DNA of 64,000 bases from Chanos chanos (GCF_902362185.1 NC_044499.1:47118315-47182314); one strand, 5' to 3'. Shown: positions 1-11,744, numbered from the stretch's first letter. Program-made: numbers and translations. The notes: a model not told the origin generated them from the letters alone.

Positions 1-340
1 GTTTATCCAGATTTCTGTCCTCTTACTGCCCAAATTCCAGGCCGTTTCCAGTGTAACGCTATGCATTAAAATTATGTGAGAGCCTTCTCTTGGTTGCCTA
101 CGTTTCAGAACAGCTGTCGAAGAGCTTCGACCATTGCATTCCGTGTATTACGGGGTCACATGTGATGTCACTAAACGTAACATCTCTGAAAAAGAGTGTA
201 TAAAGATAAGGCGCATCACGTTACAAATATAGGCTCTTACATTTCTCACATTTTGCTGTAAATACTGATCGCATAGGCGAGCCAAGGTGCCCCCTGCCTT
301 GTGTTTCGCATATGGACTTAAAGCATCCCCATTTGAAAGG

Positions 341-440
341 ATATAAATAGCACAATATGGCCAGTAGACACATTTTTTCGAAACTATACCTAACCTAAGC
401 ATATGGTGTCCGTTACAGCCTCAGAGACAAGGGTATAAAT
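341..440 (+). promoter_or_regulatory. Promoter of first parvalbumin gene
   Basis: A TATA box (TATAAAT, 434-440) lies about 30 bp before the inferred transcription start near 465. A MEF2-like A/T site, ATATAAATAG at 341-350, lies 93 bp upstream of the TATA box. It differs from the MEF2 consensus YTAWWWWTAR only at the first base. The same two elements with similar spacing occur before the second parvalbumin gene, along with shared words such as CATTTTTTCGA and GGTGTCC. MEF2 sites drive many muscle genes, which fits a muscle parvalbumin. Binding is inferred, not shown. Confidence 0.6.
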
Positions 441-464
441 GCAGGACTGAGAGGGCAATTGCCT

Positions 465-520
465 AAGCCGTCGAGTAACTCTGGTACACTGAGCTACCTA
501 ACTGCCAGCGGAGCTTGAAG
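465..520 (+). other. pvalb: 5' UTR exon of first parvalbumin gene
   Basis: This is the non-coding first exon, placed between the TATA box and a strong donor (AAG|GTGAGT, GT at 521). The 5' edge is only estimated from TATA spacing. The next exon begins at 1336 after TTTGCAG, giving an intron of about 0.8 kb. A non-coding first exon with the ATG in exon 2 is the usual parvalbumin gene structure, and the two following genes have it too. Confidence 0.6.
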
Positions 521-1160
521 GTGAGTTTTTAAACGGAGGCCAACTCACTCTGAGGATGAACCATTAAACCTTTGGTTTGCGCTGCCAGAAACTGCAACAA
601 CAACTGCTGGCAAAGACTTTCTGGTTGACCGTGGAATACACGTAGGAAACTGAAGAGAGACACCGTAAAATCTGGAATGCTACTGGACTTATCAGTTGAA
701 GCAGGATCATGAAGGCGAACTTACACCTCTGTATCTTATTGCAGATCGAGGACCTTCACTATAGTATTTGTGGCATACGGATTAGTGTGATATCAGATTC
801 AATTTTTCAGTCTTACGTTTAGACTATAAAAAGAGGTGCACAGACATCGTTGCAAAACGACGAGTACATATGTAAAGTTCATGTTTAGTTCAGCAGCAGG
901 GGCTTACTAGACGACCATGTGAGATAAATCATAACACTAGTGTGAAGTGACAATCGATGCATCAATCAAATTTTATTACCGCTGTCTTAAATCTAAAAGG
1001 CTCGTGCATAGTTAACACTTTACCAGAGAAATCTCATCAAGTGTTTGTGATCATTCTTAAAGCAATTAGTGCTTTCATTGCTGACAGTCAACTAGAGTTC
1101 TGAATATTTAATTGTCAGTTCTGTGCAATACTTTTGAATTCTACTTGGGATATTAAATAA

Positions 1161-1260
1161 CTACTACAACAACTACTATTACTACCACTATTACAACTAC
1201 TACTGCTACTACTATAATAACATTTATTTTAAGTAACAGTGGTATTAGTAGTAGTGGTAG
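1161..1260. repeat. Trinucleotide repeat with inverted arm
   Basis: Imperfect TAC/ACT repeats at 1161-1216 are followed at 1233-1260 by GTA/AGT repeats that are their approximate reverse complement. For example, CTACCACTATTA at 1182-1193 pairs with TAGTAGTGGTAG at 1249-1260 with one mismatch. The stretch lies in intron 1 of the first parvalbumin gene and could fold as a hairpin. Confidence 0.6.
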
Positions 1261-1344
1261 AAAATTACACTTGTTTGCAGAGGTTGTTTTTGTGCTAAAA
1301 CACTGAAAGTAATATTTTGGTTCATTGGTTTGCAGATACTTAAA

Positions 1345-2498
1345 ATGGCATTTGCTGGAATTCTCAAGGATGAGGATGTGGCTGCGGCCATTAAGGATTG
1401 CTCAGGTAGGCGTCGCCATTATCTCCACCATTTGTCTCTGAACAGAGTCACATAAGACCTGATACAGTTTGGATCAGTTTATCTAAACATGCAAAACGGC
1501 AAATGTTTCAGTCAGAGTTGCTTTAACAAAGATCTTTTTCCATCACAGCTGCTGACTCCTTTAACTACAAGACCTTCTTCGCTAAAGTCGGCCTGAGTGC
1601 AAAGTCTCCCGACGACATCAAGAAGGCCTTCTTTGTCATTGACCAGGACAAGAGCGGCTTCATTGAGGAGGATGAGCTGAAGTGAGAGTTCGAATTTATG
1701 AAACCTTCTTCGGGGATGAATGTTGGAATGTACTACACAGCAGCTGCATATTGCAAAAACGCTCATTCGCTCGTATTTCTGTCGCACTTTTCCAGACTGT
1801 TCCTGCAGAACTTCTCAGCTGGGGCCAGAGCACTCACTGATGCTGAGACCAAGGCCTTCCTTTCAGCTGGCGACAGCGACGGCGACGGCAAAATAGGAGT
1901 TGAAGGTATGGAGTCATTAATATGGAATGTATAGCTTTAGTGTTTAAGCTAAACTGACTGAAATGGCATTATAGTAGATGTTTGAATAAGTTGCAATTGG
2001 CCAGAGGTTGTGGTCGGGAAAAGTATTCCAGAACTTTCACAGGAAATGATCACTGATGTTAACATTGTGGTCTTGAGCCTATATTAGGACCAAGCTTTCC
2101 TGTATTACTCATACAATGGCAGTAATAAATACTGAGTTTCCTGCTTTGTGTGCTATAGTTTTCTGAATGCATAGGGAAATGCTGCTGAAAATGTCAGTCT
2201 GGAAAAAAAGTGAGACATATCAGTGCCACAGAGACAAAATATAATTTTGCAACTGAAAACAAGGCCATTCGTTACAGATTTACATATTAAACATCATTTA
2301 TGAATGCAACCATTTTTTTTCACAAGTTTAAATGAAAATGATTTGTAACATATTGCCAATGCAATTGTTTGTTTGTGCTGTGAACTATGTTTCTGCTCTC
2401 ATGTCAAACTCAAGTCTGATTTTCAGCTCCTCTGATCAATAACTTGTCTTGTTTGTTTGTTTGTTTTTGCAGAGTTTGCTTCCCTTGTAAAGGCTTAA
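1345..2498 (+). CDS. pvalb: Beta parvalbumin, muscle type (first copy)
   Basis: Parvalbumin is a small cytosolic EF-hand protein that buffers Ca2+ in fast muscle and speeds relaxation; fish beta parvalbumins are also the main fish allergens. Coding exons: 1345-1405, 1549-1681, 1796-1905, 2473-2498, joining in frame to 109 residues, the normal length. The protein begins [11 protein letters not shown]. The inactive AB region is followed by the CD loop (residues 52-63, [12 protein letters not shown]) and the EF loop (91-102, [12 protein letters not shown]), both with all Ca2+ ligand positions filled. It ends EEFASLVKA. The ATG follows the exon-2 acceptor by nine bases and opens the conserved MAFAG start. 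It is the first of three tandem family members. Family identity is certain; which numbered fish pvalb it is cannot be told from sequence alone. Confidence 0.97.
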
Positions 2499-2741
2499 GC
2501 GCTCATGGACCCTATTTTCATAGAACCACTGCTGCTCTTGTAGACTCCCTGGCTCTGATAGATAATTTCAACTTTTTTTTATATTTATTTATGAATACTC
2601 TGAAATGTACTCCTTTTCAAAAACACAAGCACATACTCAGTGTCACGAAGATCTATTTATTGTTGAAACTGTTTGGTTAATTTATACGCTCAGAACCGCA
2701 CACGTGCAAATATAAAATCTTTTTTGCACTTTTGAAAACTA

Positions 2742-2747
2742 AATAAA
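2742..2747 (+). terminator. Poly(A) signal of first parvalbumin gene
   Basis: A canonical AATAAA lies 244 bp after the stop codon, giving a short 3' UTR typical of parvalbumin mRNAs. Confidence 0.7.
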
Positions 2748-2759
2748 TATACATTTGGA

Positions 2760-3970
2760 GTAATTCTGTGTCTTTGCAAATTCCCTGAACCAAACCCATG
2801 CATGAAATACGAGTCTCAGAAAAGAAAGCATAAAAGATATAAATTAAAAATAAATAAATAAATAAACTGTATATTACACCTTGTCAAGACTCCCATTTAA
2901 AACTCTAATATAAGACACCCATTCAAGCATAACTATTAGACTGCATTGTGCCCAAGTATCAGAAAGGAAACCACCTATTGGCATTAGTTGAGGTGATGGA
3001 TTTCTAGTTCTGGCACTGAAAGCTTGGAGATTACTGAATCACTGCCATGGGAATCGAGAGAATGCCTCACATATGTTTAATTAGCATTTCCGTGTTCTGT
3101 AGGAACTGAGCCATCACACAGGCTCAAATTACATGCCGCTATATTTAACCAAGATACACAACTTTTTACTTAGATCCCAACCACAGTACCTGAGGTTACA
3201 TTACGATAAACATAAGGCAGCCGGACAACATTACAATGGGAGGCACATAAAGCGTTTTATCCACTGATGTTACTACAGTTTATTTAACTGAGCAAAAGTG
3301 ATAATATGACCATTTGCCAAAGCTAGAATTAAAGTGACAGCGTCAAAGGAAAAAGGAAACGTTAATACCAATATTTAGAATATTGTCCTAATTTGTTTGG
3401 TCTGCCTAAAAAAGAAGGTTCTAGTATAACACTGGAACAGGAATTCTCTCACAATATAATGTAGGAAAAATTAAGATATAAGGAAAATATGGAAAAAACT
3501 GATGTTACATATTTATAAAAATATAGTGTTCTCCATATTGTTGGGTTCCTCAGTGATATCAAATATTCTTTAATACAAAACACACGTGGAAATGCCTGGT
3601 ATCACAAACTGACATGTCAGAATCGTAGCCTCTATGAAACACTTGCGGGATAGAAGAGCCCTATGGCCTCATACTCCTAGCAAAACAAAGCCAAAAGGGC
3701 TCTTCTATTAGAAGGTTTACTACTTGCTCTGAGTTAACTAACTCAGTTTTCACTAAACCCACTTTCTGAAACACACCCTTGGTCTTTCTGAGGGTGTGTG
3801 GGAGTATGTGTGACATCTTCTGTCACACAGGACACAACTAAAGGATGATTCTTTTTTTGCTAATAATTGTTGTAGAAAAAAAGAGAATTATTTAGAAAAA
3901 AAAGTCATATGTAAAAAAAAATCCTTGTAAAGGTGAAATATACTCATTTTGCAGTCATGATGGAGGGCGC
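2760..3970. other. Intergenic, nothing recognised
   Basis: This is A/T-rich sequence between the first parvalbumin gene and the repeat cluster. I see no exon-like frame with splice sites, RNA gene or transposon. Confidence 0.5.
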
Positions 3971-3973
3971 TGT

Positions 3974-4019
3974 TTGTTGTTGTTGTTGTTGTTGTTGTTG
4001 TTGCTGTTGTTGTTGTTGT
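3974..4019. repeat. (GTT)n microsatellite
   Basis: About 15 GTT units, interrupted once by GCT. Translated by chance it gives poly-Cys on one strand and poly-Gln or poly-Thr on the other; these are not genes. Confidence 0.95.
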
Positions 4020-4268
4020 AATGCAGAAATCAGTCCTCCTGTTTCTTTGAAGATACAGGTAGTGGGTTGTGAGAAAACATCTGGAATACAGAGGGAAGAG
4101 AAAAAAAAATTGATAATCAAAGGAGATCCAAAGTGACAATAGCATAATGTTCCCCAGTGTCTACATCCTGAGCTAAACACACGGTCAGAGGACCAAATGC
4201 TGCCACCTGTAGCAGTCATCTGCCTCTGTGACAACTCTTTCTTTATCCTTGTGACTGTCCTTACACTC

Positions 4269-4398
4269 TCACTCACCCGTTATCTAAGCTGCTTATCCTA
4301 ATTACGGTCACGGGGGATGCAGGAGCCTATCCCAGCGTTCATTGGGCGAAAAGGCAGGTAAACACCCTGTACAGGTTGCCAGTCCATCAGAGGGCACT
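4269..4398. mobile_element. Interspersed repeat fragment of a common teleost type
   Basis: The words CGTTATCTAAGCTGCTTATCC, then GGTCACGGGG, GGAGCCTATCCCAGC, CATTGGGC, AACACCCTG and GCCAGTCCATC come in the order of a repeat seen in many fish genomes, from memory. It is probably a SINE or the tail of a LINE. I cannot assign the family, find clear ends or see target duplications. Confidence 0.55.
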
Positions 4399-4745
4399 GT
4401 TCTTACAGTCTCTTCAAAACAAACAGAAGTCACGCAGTCATTCTAATTCTGTCAGACAGGACTTACGTGAGGTAAAGAGCTATATCTCTGATGGTTAACA
4501 ACAACAACTCTGCACAGTATAAAAACCAAAGCAATGAGTACGCTTGGTCACTGGAATGTGATTTTGTCATCTGAAGTCTTGTTTGATCTTCTATCTAATC
4601 GTTAAATATATAGTGTCTTAAACTGTCATATCAGAATCAGTAGCAGCAGTAGTAGTAGTGATTGTTGTTATAGCAGTACCAGCTGTAATAATAATTGAAG
4701 GTGTAATGTAGTAATAGTTGCTGTGAATTTCAAACATGTGTGTAT

Positions 4746-4820
4746 GCACACACACAAACACGTACACACACACACACAGACACAGAGAGAGAGAGAGACA
4801 GAGAGACAGAGAGAGAGAAA
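4746..4820. repeat. Compound (CA)n-(GA)n microsatellite
   Basis: An imperfect CA tract runs into a GA tract. Just upstream (4630-4700) lies an imperfect AGT/GTT-rich stretch. Confidence 0.9.
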
Positions 4821-5039
4821 CTGACACAAACAGAAGATAATCGTTAAAAACTTAACAAAGTTTATGCTCCTAGCATTGCTCAACATCAGGTTTAATTGCC
4901 ATTGGATAAACATGATGTCTTACACTTAGTTCTCATGATGAGCAGGCTATCACCTTTCGCAGATTTCATAAATAGTGTCACGTCCATAATAAGATATTGG
5001 CAAAGGTACAACATGAGGTGAGTGAACTCAAGTGAGACC

Positions 5040-6240
5040 ACCTACTTCTCGCTGAAATACACTGCACATGCGTCCCACTCAAACACAGTGAGCTCAGTTC
5101 CCATGCAAATACACAAATATACCTGCTCCCCATTCAGATACACACTGAACCTGCATCCCATTCAGATACACACTGAACCTGCGCCCCATTCAGATACACA
5201 CTGAACCTGCATCCCATTCAGATACACACTGAACCTGCATCCCATTCAGATACACACTGAACCTGCATCCCATTCAGATACACACTGAACCTGCATCCCA
5301 TTCAGATACACACTGAACCTGCATCCCATTCAGATACACACTGAACCTGCATCCCATTCAGATACACACTGAACCTGCATCCCATTCAGATACACACTGA
5401 ACCTGCATCCCATTCAGATACACACTGAACCTGCGCCCCATTCAGATACACACTGAACCTGCTTCCCACTCAGATACATTCAACCTGCCTCCCACTCAGA
5501 TACACTTAACACCTGCTTTCTTATAAAACACACCGAACCCACTTTCCACTCTCATACATCCTGAGCCCGCTTTCCACTTAAATACACCGAACCTGCTTCT
5601 TGTTCAAATAGGTACTGAATCAGGTTCCAACTTAAATATACTAAGACGACTTAACACTCCAATACACTTACGCCTGCTTCCCACTTAAATACACTTATCC
5701 CTGCAAATACTCTTAACCCCGCTTTCTTATCAAACATACTGAACCCACTTTAAACTCAAATATATCCTGAACTGGCTCCCTTAAATACAGCCTGAACCTG
5801 CTTCTCACTTTATATACACTGAACGTGCAAATACACTTAAACCCCCTCTCTTATCAAACACACCAAACCCAGCTCCCACCCAAATGTACCCTGAACCAGT
5901 TTCCGATTCAAATACATCCTGAACCTGTGTCCCGCTTAAGTACATTGAACATGCTTCCCACTCAAATACACACTGAACCTGCTTCCTACTTAATATGCTG
6001 AAACCTCTTTACACTCAAATACGCTTAACACCTGCTTTCTTCTCAAATAAACTGTGCCCACCTCCCACTCAAATACACCCTGAACTTAAATAAACCCACA
6101 CTCAAATACGAAGTCAATATGCTTCCCACTTACTAAATCTGCTTCTTTCTCAGATAAACACTGAACCTGCGACCCATTCAGATACACTGAATCTGCTTCC
6201 CAATCAAACACATGGAATCTGCTCTCTGTTCAAATATACC
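5040..6240. repeat. 28-bp minisatellite with a homogeneous core
   Basis: Units of 28 bp start CATTCAGATACACACTGAAC and end CTGCATCC. Twelve near-identical units begin at 5131, 5159, 5187 and so on to 5439, exactly 28 bp apart. Diverged units with the pattern 'cactcaaatacactgaacctgcttcc' continue to about 6240, and a few poor ones precede 5131. The unit is not a multiple of three, and the small frames across it are accidental. Confidence 0.93.
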
Positions 6241-6241
6241 A

Positions 6242-7070
6242 AATGCTCTTATGTATTTTGCTGAACTATACAGTTCTTCATACATTATTTCTGTGTTCGC
6301 ATTTAATGTTTATTAAAACGGATGATTTAATTTTACAGTTATCTGAAATCAAGTTAAAAATTATGAAGCTAGTACTTCTTTTCATTTTTTGCAATTTACT
6401 TTTTTTTCCTCTTTCCACCAATTGCCATAACAATTAGAGGCTATACAGCCCCGGTTTAGGATAGGATTATAACGGACGATTCAACAATAGCTACAAGAGC
6501 TTCATGATTTAATCTACTCAAACTCACTCAAAGATCCTGAGGGAAGAAACCTAAGGAAGATACACTTCAGTTTCCCAGCGGTAACGTACTGTACATTATA
6601 GGCTACGTCACTCATCAGCACCCATAAATGTTGAGATGAAACCTTTTACACATTGTAGCTGATAGCCTACAGTCAAAGTTACAGAAAATAAAAAAAAATA
6701 CCCTGGCAACTTGTATACATCTGTCTTTAACCATTTTATGCAAGAACTAAGAAAACCAAATGTATATTACTAAGCGACCTACTCTACGACTTTACCTTAG
6801 CCAGTCAGTCTAAACGCAGACGTCCTTGTTTAACCCAGAAAGAAATACGACAGAGCGTGTTCTTTAAATGTATTGTTTCACGTTCAAGCGAAACTAGCCT
6901 ACTCCTCAGTACAAGTTACCTTAACTCTCTGTGAGCTTCTCCGCAAATCATACGGTTACAATCTGTATCACTGCACGGTGTTTCATCCGTATCAGCAGCA
7001 TATATTATTAGCCCGAGGGAATATGAAGAACTTTTACATATACGTACCTTTTAAGCATCTTCATTTATGT
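6242..7070. other. Intergenic, upstream of second parvalbumin gene
   Basis: No gene recognised. It is A/T-rich sequence leading into the second parvalbumin promoter, and the last few hundred bases may hold regulatory sites. Confidence 0.4.
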
Positions 7071-7072
7071 GC

Positions 7073-7179
7073 ATATAAATAGAACAGCCTGACTACTGGA
7101 TACATTTTTTCGACCGACTGCTTTGCATGCGGTGTCCATTACATTATGCCTCATATTTCGGTTGAGTAGGGGTATATAA
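7073..7179 (+). promoter_or_regulatory. Promoter of second parvalbumin gene
   Basis: A TATA box (TATATAA, 7173-7179) has the MEF2-like ATATAAATAG at 7073-7082, 100 bp upstream. The block from TTAAGCATC (7051) through ATACATTTTTTCGA and GGTGTCC to the TATA box aligns with the first gene's promoter at about 318-440, so the duplication carried its proximal promoter with it. Confidence 0.6.
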
Positions 7180-7199
7180 GGTTGAGGCCGACGGCTTGC

Positions 7200-7262
7200 C
7201 GATCACTGCAGTTGCCAGTTTCATTATTGAGGATCCACCTTAGCCCAAACAGACAACCAAAG
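7200..7262 (+). other. pvalb: 5' UTR exon of second parvalbumin gene
   Basis: Non-coding first exon ending at a strong donor (CAAAG|GTGAGT, GT at 7263). The 5' edge is estimated from the TATA box. Coding exon 2 begins at 7818. Confidence 0.6.
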
Positions 7263-7824
7263 GTGAGTGTCTGCGCGCGTATGAGGCAACATAGAAATGA
7301 GCGATCGACTTTGTTTTGTTTTGTTTTTTTTTTAATTTAGCAGATTATTTCGTGTCGTCCAGTTGATGGAAAATCGATGAAAATAAAATCATACGGAGAT
7401 GTTAACCATGGAAATTCAATTCGCCCGTGGACTAATCCAGAGGGGATAGTATGGCCTATAAAAGGGCAGCTACCTGCTGTGGAATCTTTTTTATTTTTTT
7501 CCCTCTTTACTTTTTCTTTTTTTTTTTTTTTGGCTTCAAGCCTCAACTTCGACGTCATTTTACAGGAGCAGAGGATTCCGTAATTAATACACGTATTTTA
7601 CTTATGATGCATAGTTATCCAGATGCTTGATGTACATTTAGATGTTTCACTTCTATGATTTAAATTACCTTAATCAGCAGCATTAGTTTTCTTCATCAAT
7701 TGCCTCTGAGTAGCATGCAGTAAATGTGGGATGGCACGTGTTTTATTAATATTTGACCTACTGTGCTGTTACGAAGACGACAGTTTGTCTTATTAACTGA
7801 TGTCTTTACGATTATAGCTGAAAA

Positions 7825-9070
7825 ATGGCTTTCGCTGGACTTCTACAGGACGCTGACATCACTGCAGCCCTGCAGGCATGTCAAGGTAACCCCATAAAAA
7901 CTTTCAACTTTCAACTTGGAGCATCACAAAATACAAACGTTTCTGAAGTATATGCTTTGACCGTAACCAGTCACACTGTGAGTTCTACAGCAGTGTTACA
8001 TTCAATTTGGGGGTGTGTATGTGTGTTTGGAAGAGATCTGAGCATTCACACTTTGGTTTAATTACAGAATATTTATACAATGTTATTACATGCATTTCAA
8101 TTATTAAAATTGAAGTAGACATTATACAGTGTAATCATATGCATTTTAATTATCAAAGGAGACTAAACAGAAAAGAACAGAAACCTCAGTAAATATACAC
8201 TTAAGAATAGCTACATCTTTCTACTACCGTCTCATACATCAGGATACACCAATCTGTCGGCAGATATATATCTACTGATCTTTTCATGGTGCCGGTGAAT
8301 TGTCTCTGCAAATAAATTACAGCAGTATTGCTTTTGACCACTACAAGCACAAGCCAATATCTTTTTTTTTTTCCCCCCACCAGCTGCCGACTCCTTCAAT
8401 TACAAAGCCTTCTTTGCCAAGGTTGGTCTGACCGCCAAGTCCGCAGATGATGTGAAGAAGGCCTTTGCCATCATTGACCAGGACAAGAGCGGCTTCATTG
8501 AGGAGGACGAGCTGAAGTACGAGAGCTGTCTCTTCACGACTGCTTTCCATGACACGCCGTTAAAGTCTCAGAGATTTAAAAGCCAGACAACACGCATTAC
8601 TAATCTGTGTCGACCAACAAGACATTTTAAGCGTTTGATTTACTCATTTTGGCATTTTACCTGCTTGTTCTAAATGACAGCAAAGTGTTTCCCAAAGAGC
8701 TTCTCCCATTTCAAATGCTGCTGTATTTTGTGGCACTTTCTAATTGTCTGTTTGATGTCATTCTCAGACTGTTCCTGCAGAACTTCTCTGCTGGTGCTAG
8801 AGCACTCACCGACGCAGAGACAAAAGCTTTCTTGAAGGCTGGTGACTCTGATGGCGATGGCAAGATTGGAGTCGATGGTAACAATACACCCAACCCCCTC
8901 CATATGACTTAATTCACTTACTCTGAGAATCATTACTATCCTATATTCATTGTAAGCCTTTAAATTGGACTAAGAACTGAGATTCACCTCAACTTGAGTT
9001 CATTAATGAATAATTTTTTTTCCTTTTTTTTCTCAATTTTTCAGAGTTTGCTGCCTTGATCAAAGGATAA
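7825..9070 (+). CDS. pvalb: Beta parvalbumin, muscle type (second copy)
   Basis: Cytosolic Ca2+ buffer of the parvalbumin family. Coding exons: 7825-7885, 8384-8516, 8768-8877, 9045-9070, with the same sizes (61, 133, 110 and 26 nt) and phases as the first copy, giving 109 residues. The protein begins [16 protein letters not shown]. The CD loop is [12 protein letters not shown] and the EF loop [12 protein letters not shown], both complete. It ends EFAALIKG. The segment from the CD loop to the end of exon 3 is almost identical at DNA level to the first copy, although the 5' half of the exon differs at many silent sites. The promoter resembles the first gene's, so muscle expression is likely. 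The numbered orthologue cannot be fixed without a tree. Confidence 0.97.
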
Positions 9071-9322
9071 ATGACCACAAACGCACACCGCTTGCCTCTA
9101 TGGAACAAGGCTGACTAATCACGTCAGTCCGGCTGATTCCGTATCCGTGTTCGATATGCCGTCAGAATGTTCACACTCATACTGCAAACCGTCCACACAA
9201 GGCTGACTGTACAACACTGGCTGCACACTTGTGTCGTGCTTTCATGTGCTTTATGTCAGATGTGATTTTTACTTCCTGTGACATCACTCATCCACCATTT
9301 TGGGAACAGATGTTAGGAAAAG

Positions 9323-9328
9323 ATTAAA
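9323..9328 (+). terminator. Probable poly(A) signal of second parvalbumin gene
   Basis: ATTAAA, the common variant, lies 253 bp after the stop codon. No AATAAA is nearer. Confidence 0.5.
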
Positions 9329-9329
9329 A

Positions 9330-11590
9330 AAAAATATATTTTCAGAATTTGTGGTCTCCTCTTATTTCTTTTAACCTAAAGCACTTTTATCCCATTGATG
9401 AATATGTTGTTTTTTCCTTATATGTTACCTGATTAGTAATGTTAGTAATTCATTTAACTAAATATTTCGTGTTACATTTAATTGTCATTTAACATCATTT
9501 TGAACAGTAATAGCACAGACAGATAACATAATAACATAGATCCTTTGATAACATATATGTAGATGGTATATCTGGGACTGTCAGTCACTTTTACATGATT
9601 AAATGGTATATTTTGCCATCTACTGGACATAGAGGGGACTTGTTCACAGATTACATTTGGGAGTTGGGGTTGTCTTGCATATGTATGATATTTCATATCA
9701 TTCCTGACAGAAAGTCAGAGGTCATTTCTGTCAAGGTTGTCTCATCACCAGGCTGTACACACGGAACACGATCACAATTTAAAAAAGGAAAAAAAAGTCT
9801 GATCCGTGCGGAAAAAAGAATTCTGTACGGAATATTACCACCCTATAACCACTGGATGGTGTCTTAAACCTACATTTGAACTGAACATTGACACATGTTT
9901 GTAGATCTAACCTGCAGGATTAATTTATTGTTTGAACATCTGAATGCTTTTGAAAAAAAAAAAAATCTTTCATCAACCATCCTTATCTATCTGAAGGATA
10001 ACGTTGTTCTCACTACAACAAGTGAGAGTAAATTGAAAAAAAAAAAGCAAAGAGTCTGTCAACATCCTGGATGAAGTAAATGGATAGATCACTACGCTGT
10101 AACACTACCAGGGGCCTTCGGTGTCAGTGAACACGGTCTGACTTCAATTGGCCTACATCCCCTTCTCCGTGACAAGGAATCTTCTCAGTTTCTCTGGAAA
10201 TTTCTAAGTGGGCTCTCTAAATTTTTCAGGTGTGCCACATCATGTGTAACTGTGGTTACAAGCTTTAAAGAGTCAGAGAGGTATAAAACCTACATGAAAA
10301 CCTGTGGCATTCATCCCTGTCGTACTTGTGTGACATCGTTACTAAGTGTTGCATCACTCAGTGGAGTGTTTTTGTGCTTGATTGGATTTAACCAATTCTT
10401 CCAACATCTTTTTTTTTTCTTTAATTCGGCTATCAGGGCTACATTAATTATTTAATCCAATTTCAATTTGCATGTGTTCTAGGTGCTCTATAATAAAAAA
10501 AAATAGTAATCTCACAATGAAATGTGTCCAGAGTATAATTTTCAGCTATGTCAACTGATTATGCATCTTTAGTTTTATCATTTATCCCCACTAGAATCAT
10601 AATTTTTGTTTGGGGTTTAATCATTATATAAAACTTGACATAAGTCAGATGACTGCATAAGACATGCTGTACTTTTGCATGCAGTTACACAAGTACTGAG
10701 TTGAGCAAAAATATTTCTTAGAACTGAACCAGGGGCTCACGGTCTATATTAATGATTAATCTAAGTATGCATGTGTCTTCCCCCATTGGATTAGATTTCA
10801 GGTGTCTCCAAAGGCCCAATTATCTCAATTTAGTAAGAGTAAAAAAGCTTACTTAACTCTGAAACCAAACTCTTAGCCTTAAGATTCGGTTATGATGGGT
10901 GTTTAAGTAAATTAGCCTTTCACTTACTCCTCAAACATCACCCCAAGTGACACCACATAGGGGTGAAATAAGATTAAACATTTGCAGAAGTCTTTGTGTG
11001 TGTGTGACAGCTTGATTCTGCTAAATGCAGTGCTGTCAAACTTCTTTATCTGCATCTAAAAGGGCAAGTGTGCACCTGTCAGTAAAATCCCTGACACTTG
11101 TGTAATTATTTAGCACCATTAACAAAGTCGAATTTTTATACATGAAATGCGGTAAAACTGATATTATATTTTCAGTTAGTTATGGCTGACTGATAAACCA
11201 TCAGTATGTAACAGGGATTACTGATTGTTTTTCGTACAGTACTTTTTGATTGAATTGACGCAAGTAGGCCTACTAGTTTACATTGCGACTATACTGAATC
11301 CTCATGAACTCAAAAAGCCACTCACGTTATACTTATTAAACGATAATTTATGCATCAGTCACTCGCAACTACAAACATATTGTAATAAACAATGAAGCGA
11401 TCATGATTTATTGACTGCTCGAGCGCACGTTTTACTGAGTAAGAGTGAGATGCGAGGGAGGGAGAGATGAGAGGCGGAGAGGGGAGAGTTTGGGAGGTAC
11501 CTGTTATTTCATTTGACGTTGGCATCCGCAGCGCTAGACCGGTGTACAGGTAGGCTGCTGAATAACTTTCTGCTCTTAGCACAAGCTCGA
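9330..11590. other. Intergenic, nothing recognised
   Basis: A/T-rich spacer between the second parvalbumin gene and the oncomodulin-like gene. No coding exon, RNA gene or clear mobile element was found. Short frames here lack family similarity and splice support. Confidence 0.45.
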
Positions 11591-11595
11591 GGCGG

Positions 11596-11719
11596 TTATA
11601 AATAGTGGAGGTTTATTAGTTAGGTAAGAAATTCAAGCAGGCCCCGGCAGCAAGAATTTGATACACTGACAGGTAACTTAAGCGTTGCTCATTGTGCATA
11701 TTCTCAGGCAGTATATAAA
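11596..11719 (+). promoter_or_regulatory. Promoter of oncomodulin-like gene
   Basis: A TATA box (TATATAAA, 11712-11719) has TTATAAATAG at 11596-11605, a full match to the MEF2 consensus YTAWWWWTAR, about 115 bp upstream. The arrangement repeats that of the two muscle parvalbumin promoters, although the rest of the sequence is not clearly alignable. If used, the TATA box places the start near 11745. Confidence 0.5.
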
Positions 11720-11744
11720 TTCACGTCGGCTGACAATATTCACC

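Noticed and set aside
3888-4276. Open frames with poly-Gln, poly-Thr or poly-Cys
   Set aside because: They are translations of the (GTT)n microsatellite, with no splice context or family similarity.
5022-5204. Small + strand frame in the minisatellite
   Set aside because: The 28-bp unit shifts frame every repeat; no gene evidence.
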